A stretch of DNA of 64,000 bases from Akebia trifoliata (taxonomy: Eukaryota; Streptophyta; Magnoliopsida; Ranunculales; Lardizabalaceae): contig CM030714.1 of assembly GCA_017979445.1 (NCBI GenBank), positions 43,780,220-43,844,219 of the forward strand. Reading direction: 5' to 3'. Numbering within the stretch: the first letter of the stretch is position 1; every line of letters begins with the position of its first letter. Made by a program: the position numbers and the translations under genes. Below, in pieces: positions 33,215 to 42,584 of the stretch. The notes beneath the pieces were generated by a model. It did not search any database, was not told the DNA's origin, and worked only from the letters and a program-made list of their open reading frames with translations.

Positions 33215-35155
33215 CAGAAGCAGCCGCTGCCCGAGCATCGAGTAACAGTTGAGGAAGTCGAAGCCGTGGATCTCGGGGGCGATGGAGGACAGATAGTTAG
33301 TGTTGGTACCACGATGTTGCAGGAGGAGAGGGCAGCAATACTCCAACTTCTGAGGGCAAACAAGGATGTATTTGCATGGTCATTGGAGGACATGCCCGGG
33401 ATAGACCCGTTGGTGGCGTGTCATAGATTAAATGTTGATGAAAGCTTCCGACCTATTAGGCAGAAGCCCCGGAGGCTGTCGCCGCGCCTCAGGCAGGGGG
33501 TGAACGAGGAAATCGAAAAGCTTTTAAAGGCCGGGTTTATCAGGGAGGTAGAGTACCCAGAATGGATAGCGAACATAGTAGCAGTGCCGAAGAAGGATGG
33601 AAGGGTGAGAGTGTGCATCGACTTCACGAACTTGAATAAGGCATGCCCAAAGGATAGCTTCCCGCTACCAAGGATTGATAGGTTGGTCGATGCCACGGCT
33701 GGACATGAAAGAATGTCGTTTATGGACGGATATTCGGGGTATAACCAGATCCCCTTAGCAGTGGAAGACCAGGAACGGACATCATTCATCACCGAGCAAG
33801 GGCTGTTCTGTTTTAAAGTTATGCCGTTCGGTCTGAGAAATGCCGGGGCAACCTACCAGAGACTCGTGACAAAAATGTTCGAAGGATTGATCGGGAAGAC
33901 TGTGGAGGTGTACATCGACGATCTGTTGGTAAAAAGCAAGAGAGCGGGAGACCATCTGGCAGACCTCAAGCAAACATTTGATCGGCTGAGGAGTTTCAAA
34001 ATGAAGTTGAATCCGAAGAAGTGTGTCTTCGCCGTCTCCTCTGGGAAATTCCTCGGGCACATTATCACCAGGAGAGGTATCGAGGCAAACCCAGACCAGA
34101 TCCGGGCGTTGGTAGAAATGCCGAGCCCCGCTAACCAAAAGCAGGTGCAGAAGTTGGCAGGGAGAATAGCTGCGCTAAACAGGTTTATCTCCAGGGTGTC
34201 CGATCGATGCCGCCCGCTCTTCGCGTTATTGCAGAAGGAGAAGAATTTTGCATGGAGCACGGAATGCGAGGTAGCCTTTAGCGACCTAAAAAGGTATTTG
34301 GGGCAGCCACCGATCCTTAGCTCTCCGGAAGATGGAGAGGAGCTGGGGATTTATCTGGCGACCAGTCCATCATCGGTAAGCTCAGTCCTCTTTAAAGTTG
34401 AAATGGGACGAGAATATCCTATTTATTATGTCAGCAAGACATTGGGCATATCGGAGGTTAAGTACACCAGGACGGAGAAGGTGGGATTGTCGCTCGTTTA
34501 CTCGGCACACAAGCTCAGGCCCTACTTCCTTTCCCACCGCATACGGGTTGTGACGGACACCCCACTGAAAGAGATGATGCACAGATCCGAAAAGTCAAGG
34601 AGGATGGCAAGGTGGGCTGTAATCCTCGGAGAGTACGATTTGCAGTTTGAATCCCGGACAGCGATAAAAGGGCAGGTGTTGGCAGATTTCTTTGCGGACT
34701 TCCCGGTTGAGGATCCGAACTGGGAAGAGTTGGAGAACGAGGATGAAGGGACGGAAGAAGTAGAGCTGTGGGACAAGCAGGCGGGATGGAGAATTTTTGT
34801 CGATGGGTCATCGAACTACTCGGGCTCGGGGGTTGGGATAGTAATCGTAACACCGAGCAACGATAGACTGGAAAAGGTAATTAAACTTGGGTTCGGGGCA
34901 TCAAATAATGAAGCTGAGTACGAGGCAGTTATCCACGGGCTGAGAATGGCGAGCGAGTTGAAAATCGGCCGGGTAAAGCTATGCACCGACTCCCAACTTA
35001 TAGCCAACCAATGCAACGGGAAATTTGAAGCAAAGGATGAACGCATGGCGAGATACCTGATCTCAGTCAAACGAGAAATTGAGAAATTCGACCAAGTGGA
35101 AATATGCCAGATTCCCAGGATGAGAACAGGCATGCAGATTCGTTGGCATACATAG
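33209..35155 (+). CDS. reverse transcriptase and RNase H (N-terminal part) of gypsy element
   Basis: This continues in the same frame as gag-protease after the TAG; no ATG begins the domain, so expression by readthrough is inferred. RT motifs: NIVAVPKKDGRVRVCIDF, SFMDGYSGYNQI, MPFGLRNAGATYQRL, the catalytic box VYIDDLLV (33908-33931) and FLGHIITRRGIEANP. RNase H follows with D in FVDGSS, E in NNEAEYEA and D in CTDSQL. At 35117-35119 the homology leaves this frame: the conserved terminal block with the last catalytic Asp lies in the next frame, so translation here ends in about 11 unrelated residues and a stop at 35153-35155. The cause is one missing base or a base-call error; no slippery heptamer is present. 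Confidence 0.92.
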   Translation, partial: QLQKQPLPEHRVTVEEVEAVDLGGDGGQIVSVGTTMLQEERAAILQLLRANKDVFAWSLEDMPGIDPLVACHRLNVDESFRPIRQKPRRLSPRLRQGVNEEIEKLLKAGFIREVEYPEWIANIVAVPKKDGRVRVCIDFTNLNKACPKDSFPLPRIDRLVDATAGHERMSFMDGYSGYNQIPLAVEDQERTSFITEQGLFCFKVMPFGLRNAGATYQRLVTKMFEGLIGKTVEVYIDDLLVKSKRAGDHLADLKQTFDRLRSFKMKLNPKKCVFAVSSGKFLGHIITRRGIEANPDQIRALVEMPSPANQKQVQKLAGRIAALNRFISRVSDRCRPLFALLQKEKNFAWSTECEVAFSDLKRYLGQPPILSSPEDGEELGIYLATSPSSVSSVLFKVEMGREYPIYYVSKTLGISEVKYTRTEKVGLSLVYSAHKLRPYFLSHRIRVVTDTPLKEMMHRSEKSRRMARWAVILGEYDLQFESRTAIKGQVLADFFADFPVEDPNWEELENEDEGTEEVELWDKQAGWRIFVDGSSNYSGSGVGIVIVTPSNDRLEKVIKLGFGASNNEAEYEAVIHGLRMASELKIGRVKLCTDSQLIANQCNGKFEAKDERMARYLISVKREIEKFDQVEICQIPRMRTGMQIRWHT

Positions 35156-36501
35156 CCTCAATGCTAGGGGAGACGGAGGGACGGTCTTTACCTGTGGAAT
35201 ACCTGCCTAAAGCAAGTATCGAATATGTGGAAAGGGAATGCTCACAGGTCGATAGAACGTCGGGATGGATAGAAGAATATACTCAGTATCTGCGTTCAAA
35301 GGTGCTGCCAGAAGACAGAGGGGAGGCCAGAAAGCTACTTCGGCAGGTCAGCAAGTACACTCTCGTTGGGGAGGAGTTGTATAGAATGTCCTTCGGGGGG
35401 CCACTTCTTAAGTGCCTTACTAAGGAAGAGTCCGAGCTCATCATGGCGGAAATCCACGAGGGAATCTGTGGCAATCATTCGGGAGGACGGTCGCTCGCCA
35501 ACAAGGTTATCACCCAGGGCTACTTCTGGCCAAGGATGCAGGAAGACTGTAAGAGGTATGTAAAGACCTGTGATCAATGCCAAAAACATGCCCCCATGCA
35601 TCTGCAGCCAGCCAGTGAACTCCACCCTATGAAATCACCCTGGCCGTTCTCAATATGGGGAATGGACATCGTGGGACCTCTGCCTCGGGGAAAGGGGGGC
35701 AAGCTATTCATCCTGGTGGCCACGGACTATTTCACTAAATGGGTGGAAGCTGTTCCCCTTACACGGATCCGGGAGGAAGAAGTTATCAAATTCACGTGGG
35801 AGCACATCATAACGCGGTTCGGGATCCCTTATGCACTGATCTCGGACAATGGAACTCAGTTCAAGGGCAACCGCGTGCAATCGTACTTCAAGGAATACGG
35901 AATCCGTTCTCTGCAATCATCGCCAAGATATCCACAGGGAAATGGCCAAGCTGAAGCATCAAACAAGACAATCCTCGCAAACTTGAAAAAGAAGCTGGAG
36001 GAACACAAGGGAAGGTGGGTAGACGAGCTACATAGTGTCTTATGGGCATACCGGACCACGGCAAGAAGGGCGACAGGTTTCACTCCGTTCGCACTAGCCT
36101 ATGGAACAGAAGCTGTCATTCCCACCGAGATACAGATTCCTACAACAAGGACGCTGGTGGCCGAGACAGAATTCAACGACGAAATGATGGCCCGGAATTT
36201 GGACTGGTTGGATGAGACGCGGGAAAGGGTCATAGAGAGGTTGGCACGGTACCAACAGGTGTTGAAGAGATCTTATGACCGGAAGGTACGTTGCAGGGAG
36301 TTCAAATTCGGGGATATGGTGTTACGAAAGGTATTTTCTAATACCAAGGAAATTAATAGTGGGAAGCTCGGTTGCAACTGGGAAGGGCCGTATATTGTGC
36401 GAAAAGTCGGGGAGAATGGCGCTTACTACTTGGAGACTCCGACCGGTGATGAAATTCAATCACCATGGAATGTATTCAATTTAAAGAAATACTATCAATA
36501 A
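35119..36501 (+). CDS. RNase H tail and integrase of gypsy element
   Basis: The frame resumes RNase H homology (ENRHADSLAYIAS) and then encodes integrase to a stop at 36499-36501. Numbering from the ATG at 35104, which is probably not a genuine start: zinc-binding H118-x6-H125-x30-C156-x2-C159, then catalytic D188 (GMDIVGPLP), D248 (SDNGTQF) and E284 (GNGQAEAS), with D248 and E284 separated by exactly 35 residues. The C-terminus has KFGDMVLRKV, GPYIVRKV and ends NVFNLKKYYQ, without a chromodomain. Integrase would insert the cDNA; the GGAAT duplication shows it did so for this copy's parent. Confidence 0.93.
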   Translation, partial: DENRHADSLAYIASMLGETEGRSLPVEYLPKASIEYVERECSQVDRTSGWIEEYTQYLRSKVLPEDRGEARKLLRQVSKYTLVGEELYRMSFGGPLLKCLTKEESELIMAEIHEGICGNHSGGRSLANKVITQGYFWPRMQEDCKRYVKTCDQCQKHAPMHLQPASELHPMKSPWPFSIWGMDIVGPLPRGKGGKLFILVATDYFTKWVEAVPLTRIREEEVIKFTWEHIITRFGIPYALISDNGTQFKGNRVQSYFKEYGIRSLQSSPRYPQGNGQAEASNKTILANLKKKLEEHKGRWVDELHSVLWAYRTTARRATGFTPFALAYGTEAVIPTEIQIPTTRTLVAETEFNDEMMARNLDWLDETRERVIERLARYQQVLKRSYDRKVRCREFKFGDMVLRKVFSNTKEINSGKLGCNWEGPYIVRKVGENGAYYLETPTGDEIQSPWNVFNLKKYYQ

Positions 36502-36540
36502 AGTCATCTTTGCTCAACAGCCCTGCTATCTAAGGAAAAG
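36502..36540 (+). other. short spacer after pol
   Basis: This links the integrase stop to the repeat array; no feature is seen. Confidence 0.5.
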
Positions 36541-37723
36541 CCTCGGCCCCTCCATAGGAGCCGAGCCCAACCGAGGGGTTGGTTCGGAGGAAAAGCCTTG
36601 GTCCCACCACGGGGACCAAGCCCAACTAGGGAGTTGGTCTAAGGAAAAGCCTCGGCCCCTCCATAGGAGCCGAGCCCAACCGAGGGGTTGGTTTGGAGGA
36701 AAAGCCTTGGTCCCACCACGGGGACCAAGCCCAACTGAGGAGTTGGTCTAAGGAAAAGCCTCGGCCCCTCCATAGGAGCCGAGCCCAACCGAGGGGTTGG
36801 TTCGGAGGAAAGCCTTGGTCCCACCACGGGGACCAAGCCCAACTGAGGAGTTGGTCTAAGGAAAAGCCTCGGCCCCTCATAGGAGCCGAGCCCAACCGAG
36901 GGGTTGGTTTGGAGGAAAAGCCTTGGTCCCACCACGGGGACCAAGCCCAACTGGGGAGTTGGTCTAAGGAAAAGCCTCGGCCCCTCCATAGGAGCCGAGC
37001 CCAACCGAGGGGTTGGTTTGGAGGAAAAGCCTTGGTCCCACCACGGGGACCAAGCCCAACTGGGGAGTTGGTCTAAGGAAAAGCCTCGGCCCCTCCATAG
37101 GAGCCGAGCCCAACCGAGGGGTTGGTTTGGAGGAAAAGCCTTGGTCCCACCACGGGGACCAAGCCCAACTGAGGAGTTGGTCTAAGGAAAAGCCTCGGCC
37201 CCTCCATAGGAGCCGAGCCCAACCGAGGGGTTGGTTCGGAGGAAAGCCTTGGTCCCACCACGGGGACCAAGCCCAACTGAGGAGTTGGTCTAAGGAAAAG
37301 TCTCGGCCCCTCCATAGGAGCCGAGCCCAACCGAGGGGTTGGTTCGGAGGAAAGCCTTGGTCCCACCACGGGGACCAAGCCCAACTGAGGAGTTGGTCTA
37401 AGGAAAAGTCTCGGCCCCTCCATAGGAGCCGAGCCCAACCGAGGGGTTGGTTCGGAGGAAAGCCTTGGTCCCACCACGGGGACCAAGCCCAACTGAGGAG
37501 TTGGTCTAAGGAAAAGCCTCGGCCCCTCCATAGGAGCCGAGCCCAACCGAGGGGTTGGTTTGGAGGAAAAGCCTTGGTCCCACCACGGGGACCAAGCCCA
37601 ACTGGGGAGTTGGTCTAAGGAAAAGCCTCGGCCCCTCCATAGGAGTCGAGCCCAACTGAAGAGTTGATTTGAAGGGAAAGCCTTGGTCCTACCATGGGGA
37701 CCAAGCCCAACTGAGGAGTTGGT
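36541..37723. repeat. 11-copy 108-109 bp hairpin repeat array inside the gypsy element
   Basis: Units start at 36541, 36650, 36759, 36867, 36975, 37084, 37193, 37301, 37409, 37517 and 37626. Each unit is two related ~54-bp halves. One half has CTCGGC...GCCGAG and CCAACC...GGTTGG; the other has CTTGGTCCC...GGGACCAAG and CCAACT...AGTTGG. Each half can therefore form two hairpins. Copies are nearly identical; the last is the most diverged. The period is not a multiple of three, and long open frames through it on both strands are by-products. Confidence 0.95.
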
Positions 37724-38026
37724 AAGGAATCTAATTGGAGCCAAAATCCTAGAACTTCGCTGGCATCAAGCCCTTGCTTAGAAGATACGATTAAGAAAAG
37801 ACCTCTGTCTTGGGCAGATGATAAGCCCAAGGGGCTAGGTGTAATCAATTTTGTCATTCGTTTCTTAAGCAATAAACCTCAACGTGACAAGCAGAAAAGA
37901 GAAAGCAAAAAGGGAGGTACAAGAGTCGATAAAAAAATATATATTCATATATTTCCATTTGAATTACATATAAAGTTACAAAATTGTGCCAACAAAAAAA
38001 AAAAAAAAGAGAGGACGAACGACAAG
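37724..38026. other. spacer between repeat array and antisense gene
   Basis: No motif is recognised. For the antisense gene this is the 3' flank. Confidence 0.5.
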
Positions 38027-39837
38027 CTAAGTATCTACTTCGGGCGCGACTCCGGCTTCATCGGGGGCTTGACTCTCGGCTGGAGCAGTCGAATGGTCGG
38101 TGGGAAGGTCAGGGACCACGGCAGCTACCACTTCTGGGATCACCTCCGGCTTCTTTGCTGCCGCCTCGGTTCTCCTCAGTTTGGCCTTCAGTTTGTTGTA
38201 GGCCGCTTCCCAGGCCTCCTCCGAGGAGTCAAGCTGGGCCTGGAGGGAGTTGAGCTGGTCTTGAAGAGCTCTCTCTTGCTCCGCCTCCCTCGCTTTGACT
38301 AGCTCCTCAAGTGATGAAATCTTCCCCTCTGCCAAAGCCAGGCGGTCCTTATTTTTCTCCAGCTGGGATAGTGCGCTATCCAAGCTTCGTTGGAGCTTCT
38401 GGGAACTGGCCGCAGCCATGTCCCTCTCAGCCTGGAGCTGAGCTACGCGGCCCTCCGCCGCCTTGAGGTCTTGCGCGGAGGTGTCGCTAGCCTCGACAAG
38501 TTTGGCCATGGCATGTTGGGCCTAGTAGGAAGGAAAGGAGGAGCGTTAGAGACGTACGAACACAGAAAGATAATATCAAGATAAAGTAAGAGGCTTACCA
38601 AAGCCAAAGCTCGGAACGCTTCGTTGCAGAATTTTGCCGAGTCGCCGACAAAACTGCGGCGTACTTTTTCAACATCCCGCGGAAGCGCGGACGCGTCAAA
38701 AATAGCCCTAGCTACGGCCGGGTCGGATAAGGCCGAATCCCTATCCGACACCGGCCTTCCCCTGACTGATGGATGTACCATCCAGGGGGTAGGAAGAGGC
38801 TGATCCCCTCTTCGGGCCGACCCAGCCGAGGACGTGTGCGACGGCTCGGCTTGATGGCCTGCTTCTTCGGCGGTGGGAGGAGGAGGAAGTCGCAGCACCG
38901 GCGCTGGCGCTGAGGACCTAGAAGGATGGGGCCCTCTCCTCAGCCTCTTGAGGAGAGGCCGGTGATCTTCTTCTTCTTCTTCTTCCTCGAAAGCAAAACC
39001 ACCCACCCTCGGGGCCTCGGTCGGTAGGGTGGGCGCCACTTCCGCAACATCATCCTCGGAATCAGATCCCAGGACTGGTGGAGGACGCTTGGACTAAAGA
39101 GCCATGGACGAAGGGCGGAGTGGTGTTGGTAGAAGCTCGGCAACGTAGCTGAAAAGGTCGGGGTTTGATAACAAGTGCGTTATCACCACCGATTCCCCAG
39201 GAAACTTGTCCTTGCTAGGACCTGCAGACATAGCGAAGAGAAGTTAGTTCCAGGAAGCCTAATAAATACAGACTATAAAAAATAGGATAATGGGAACAGA
39301 ACGAGACTCACCATGAGGATTGAAGGAATGGTGCGTCAAGGGAGGGAGCTCGTCCCCGGGAGTGCTCTCCCACTGCCCGGACAGCTTAATGGGGAATAGA
39401 AACCATTCCTTATCTGAGTCGGGAAGCTCGATCAAGGACGGCTTCCCTCTCCTCTTGGAAAGGTAGAAGAAGCCCGGCCTACTCGGGCATTTTTTAAGGG
39501 CAAACTGGGCCCTAATGTCCGCTAGGCCGAGTTGCAGACCTTCATCCAGCCACTCATTCATTAGCTCGAAGGCATGAATGAGGCGGAAGAAGTTCCCGCT
39601 CATCTGGCCTGGAGCCCTCCTAAAGAAGTTCAGGACCTCTCGAGTTAACCTACTAAGGGGAACTCGGAGGCCAGCCTTCAACTGCCCCCAGTATACCACC
39701 AAGGTGTCTGGGGGGCATTCGCGCTGGACAGAAGTCTCGTCCACATAGGACAGACTCACGCCGCTAGGGATACCGAAAGTATCCCGGACGGTGTCCAGTG
39801 GAGGGCGAGCAGGGGAATAGGTTTTCCCCTTGGCCAT
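38027..39837 (-). CDS. antisense spliced gene of the gypsy element (Transposase_28-like), with in-frame stop
   Basis: Three minus-strand exons with clean splice sites and matching phases: 39837-39312 (donor CATG|GTGAGT), 39221-38599 (acceptor CTGCAG|GTCC, donor TTG|GTAAGC) and 38521-38027 (acceptor ACTAG|GCC). Together they make 547 codons plus a stop. Exon 1 (about 175 residues) has AGLRVPLSRLTREVLNFFRR, then APGQM.NFFRLIHAF and a KEWFLFPIKL word, resembling the Transposase_28 domain (PF04195, 'putative gypsy type transposon') from memory. Exon 2 is disordered, acidic then Pro-rich. Exon 3 is a coiled coil (about residues 10-115 of the exon) with an acidic tail. One in-frame TAG at 39094-39096 in exon 2 breaks this copy. 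Antisense genes of this kind are known from Tat-group elements; their function is unknown. Confidence 0.75.
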
Positions 39838-40439
39838 TTAGAAGAGAGAAGGTGAAGGGCAGAGGAGAGAGGAGGGGCCTTGACCGGGTTACCTCTACGC
39901 TGCGTCTTTCTGAGAGGAAGATTAGTAACTCCTGTTCTCTGGACAGCGATCGGTGGAATGGCACGGCGAGGGCGCGGCGGAGGCACTGGCGAAAACAGGG
40001 AGCGCGCGAGGGGGCAAACGGACAGAGTAACAGCAGGAAGAGTGAAAGTGAAAATGAAAATAAGAGGAAAATGGGATATTTGTAGACAAGGAAGGCCTCG
40101 AGATGCGCGTTTAGGATCAACGGACAGGGTTTTCCCAGGTCAATAATGAGGCATTAAATGCTGAGAAACCCAATACGACCGTTCGCCCCACTGCACGCGA
40201 ATCGAACCATTCCCCGGGCGCCACGTGTACACCACGCAATAATTGCGCCGTTTAAACCAACAGACAGGGCGCGAACTGCGATAAGAGCCCAACCGACCGC
40301 CGCCCTCGAGAAGTGAGAACGATCTCTTTATTCGCCATAAAGATATCATTAATCTTAGCTGAGACCCAATGAGAGGCATCCACGTGTCAATTTTTGTTAT
40401 TAATATTCCCGAGTACCCGATCATTCTGACCGAGCCCTC
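39838..40439. other. region between antisense gene and 3' LTR
   Basis: This must hold the promoter of the antisense gene if it is transcribed independently. I see a CCACGTGT word near 40221 but no convincing TATA box. No other coding frame is supported. Confidence 0.45.
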
Positions 40440-40450
40440 GGGAGGGGGTA
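40440..40450 (+). promoter_or_regulatory. polypurine tract of gypsy element
   Basis: GGGAGGGGGTA lies directly before the 3' LTR and is the expected plus-strand primer site. Confidence 0.85.
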
Positions 40451-40451
40451 T

Positions 40452-40941
40452 TGTGGGGGGAAATTCTTGAGCACGGACACGTGGCTCGATCAGGGGCCAA
40501 GATTAATGATTTGAGGACGTGGCTCGGTCCATTAATCCCGACGAACGCATGTAGTCGAAGCTCGGAACTGTGCCATCAGCTCGTAGGTCGGTATGACAGG
40601 TCTGACAGATAAGCCTGCAGTGCCAGTTCTAACCACCCACGTCATGTCAGACCAAACCTGACTTTCTCAGAAGCGATAGGGCAGTTGCAACAACTCCTGT
40701 AGCTGACATGTCAGGGAGTAGGCTAACTACCCCAAGTCACCTCAAGGGGTGGCACAGAAAACGATCAGGTTGAACGCCTATATAAGGGAGAAAACTACGA
40801 GTAAAAAAGGGTTCGAATTCTTCTTCTCTAAAGCACATTACACTGATCAATTTGGCTAACTTGATCGTCGGAGTGGGCTGTTTTGCAGGTCCCCCCGAGC
40901 TTAAAGAGAAGGAAAGTGTAGTGCCATTTCGTGCATCTACA
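40452..40941 (+). repeat. 3' LTR of gypsy element
   Basis: 490 bp, TGTGGGG to ATCTACA, differing from the 5' LTR at three positions (near 40474, at the end of the A-run near 40808, and near 40934). It is followed by the GGAAT duplication at 40942-40946. Confidence 0.96.
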
Positions 40942-41576
40942 GGAATCATAACCAAATTGAACTAAAGTCGATTTGGTTCGATTTAATTCTTCGGATTGTC
41001 AATATTCTATAAATTGTAAGTAATATTTTTTAATGAAAAAACAAACATAAAATGTCATACAATAATCACTAATCTATCCATAAATAAGTCATTAATTTAT
41101 CCATAAAAAAATCATTAATCTATGTCCTAACTCCTAAAATAATTCATAATAATTATTGTGTATATCTATATATATATATATTGCACAGGGGCTCTGTTCT
41201 CGGTTTGGTTCAGTTCCATATAAGTTTAATCCGAGAACCAAACCAAATTGATTAATTCTCCATTTTTGTAATCCGAAACCGAACTACAACTTGTTTCAAA
41301 CTGAATCAAACCACCCCAAAGCTATTGATCTCGTTCGATTCTCAGTTTGAACTGAACCAAGTTGCACCCCCTAATACAAACCTTGAAGAGGATATATTGC
41401 AAATATTTGCATTCACAAATCACAATAACCATCCACGCAAAACAGAAAAATATTTTATTCACTACAATTGAGAAAAAGCCCTTTACACTTCTTCCCTACT
41501 CATGTCTCTAAACAAATAGACAAGTTCACCAAAGGAAAATGAAGGATAAAATAATTAGAAAATGAGATTTTACTCT

Positions 41577-42584
41577 TATGGTATGCTTGATTGCATGGAA
41601 AATTAGGGAAAAATTAAAATTATGTGGAAAATGGCAATTTTCTAGTGTTTCACACGTTAAAAACTCTAAATTTGCATGGAAAATGATTTGCCAACACTCC
41701 CAATTTTCCTTCATTAATGGCAAATCATTTTCTTACCCACCCCCTTAAAAAATAATTTGATAGCACACAACAAATCAAACAAAATCAATATTTGTTCTAC
41801 AAATAAAGTTTAAAAAAAAAACAATAAAATCATAATTTTATTTATAAAATAAATATTTAAATTATTAAAAATTAATTTTTTCTTATCAAAAATTTAAAAT
41901 TATCTAAATAAATCCATTTTTTTTAATGTAAATTTCTGATTGAACAATAAATTTTAAAGTATATCAATATTTTTTATTTAAATAAAGTTAATTTTATTGA
42001 TCACACCCCAAATAAATAATAATAATAAGTAAAAATTTAAGTGCTAAAAGAAACTATCTCATTATTTGCTAGATTTGATCTTTTTTTTTTTTGTTTAGGA
42101 TTTTTTATGAGCCTAATCATAATTACCAACAACTATTAAAATTGTTTGAATGGGTGTTATAATGTTGAGATTATAATTTAAGCTAAACCTTTGTAATGTT
42201 TGAAATATGTGTTTTAATCTTTAATTGGAGTGTGATAAATAATTTAAGAAATTGGGGTGGAATAATTAAAACATAAAGTGTTAATAGTAGTCTCTTAAAA
42301 ATTTGGGGTGCCAATAATAGTTCTCTAAAAATTTAAAAATTTAGGGTGTGATCATTCAAATCTTTCCCAAAAAAATGAATTTAACATTATTTTTTATATA
42401 ATTATACCAAAAGTCAAATTAAAATAAATTTTTTTTTATGGAATTCAAACAACAAAAATAATTTTTCTCAAAAATTTTCATGTTGTGCCCAAACAATAGA
42501 AAATGATTTGCCTTGAAAATTAATCATTTGTTTGACAAATGATTTGCCATCTAATATTTTCTCTGCAATCAAACACATCCTTAA
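41577..42584. mobile_element. hAT-like MITE, outer element
   Basis: The left tip GGTATGCTTGATTGCATGGA and the right tip (complement GGATGTGTTTGATTGCAGAG) are inverted. Inner arms share AAATGATTTGCCA on both sides in mirrored positions. A second MITE (41998-42354) is nested inside. Confidence 0.6.
41998..42354. mobile_element. MITE family 'CTATTGGCACCCC', nested copy
   Basis: Tips TGATCACACCC and its complement bound it. The interior has GAGCCTAATCATAA, GTTGAGATTATAATTTAA and CTTTAATTGGAGTGTGATAA, the family core also seen at 11115-11450 and 15405-15750. It lies inside the MITE at 41577-42584. Confidence 0.6.

Larger units (their letters stand above)
30534..40941 (+). mobile_element. full-length Ty3/gypsy LTR retrotransposon, Tat-like
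   Basis: The 10,408-bp element has 490-bp LTRs, a PBS, gag-protease, RT-RNase H, integrase, an 11-copy hairpin repeat array, an antisense spliced gene and a polypurine tract. Pol order (protease, RT, RNase H, integrase) is gypsy-type. Integrase ends without a chromodomain, and the long 3' region with an antisense gene and tandem repeats points to the Tat/Retand group. The element is visibly GC-richer than its surroundings. LTR identity (3 differences in 490) indicates a recent insertion. A one-base frameshift in RNase H and an in-frame stop in the antisense gene mean this copy is probably not fully autonomous, unless they are sequence errors. Confidence 0.95.
30459..41373. mobile_element. hAT-like MITE split by the gypsy element
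   Basis: The left piece is 30459-30533 and the right piece 40947-41373, about 502 bp when the insertion is discounted. Tips are TAGGGGTGCAACTTGGTTCG on the left and the complement of TAGGGGGTGCAACTTGGTTC on the right. Flanks ATACCAAC (30451-30458) and ATACAAAC (41374-41381) form an 8-bp target duplication with one mismatch, as expected for hAT. A relative lies at 55085-56011. Confidence 0.8.

Noticed and set aside
33266..33268. GTG as an independent start of the RT ORF
   Set aside because: The frame is continuous with gag-protease across one TAG, so readthrough explains it better than initiation at GTG.
35110..35125. Programmed -1 frameshift in RNase H
   Set aside because: No X-XXY-YYZ heptamer or plausible alternative is present, and such a position would be unusual; a deletion or base error is simpler.
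31723..35625. Numerous minus-strand frames opposite gag and pol
   Set aside because: They are shadows of the high-GC coding strand of the retrotransposon and have no motifs.
36626..37872. Long open frames of up to 223 codons on both strands through the hairpin repeat array
   Set aside because: They repeat the unit sequence, have no homologous domain, and occur in several frames at once because the repeat contains few stops.
40140..40955. Minus-strand frames of 94 and 72 codons near and in the 3' LTR
   Set aside because: They cross LTR control regions and are not matched by any known retroelement protein.
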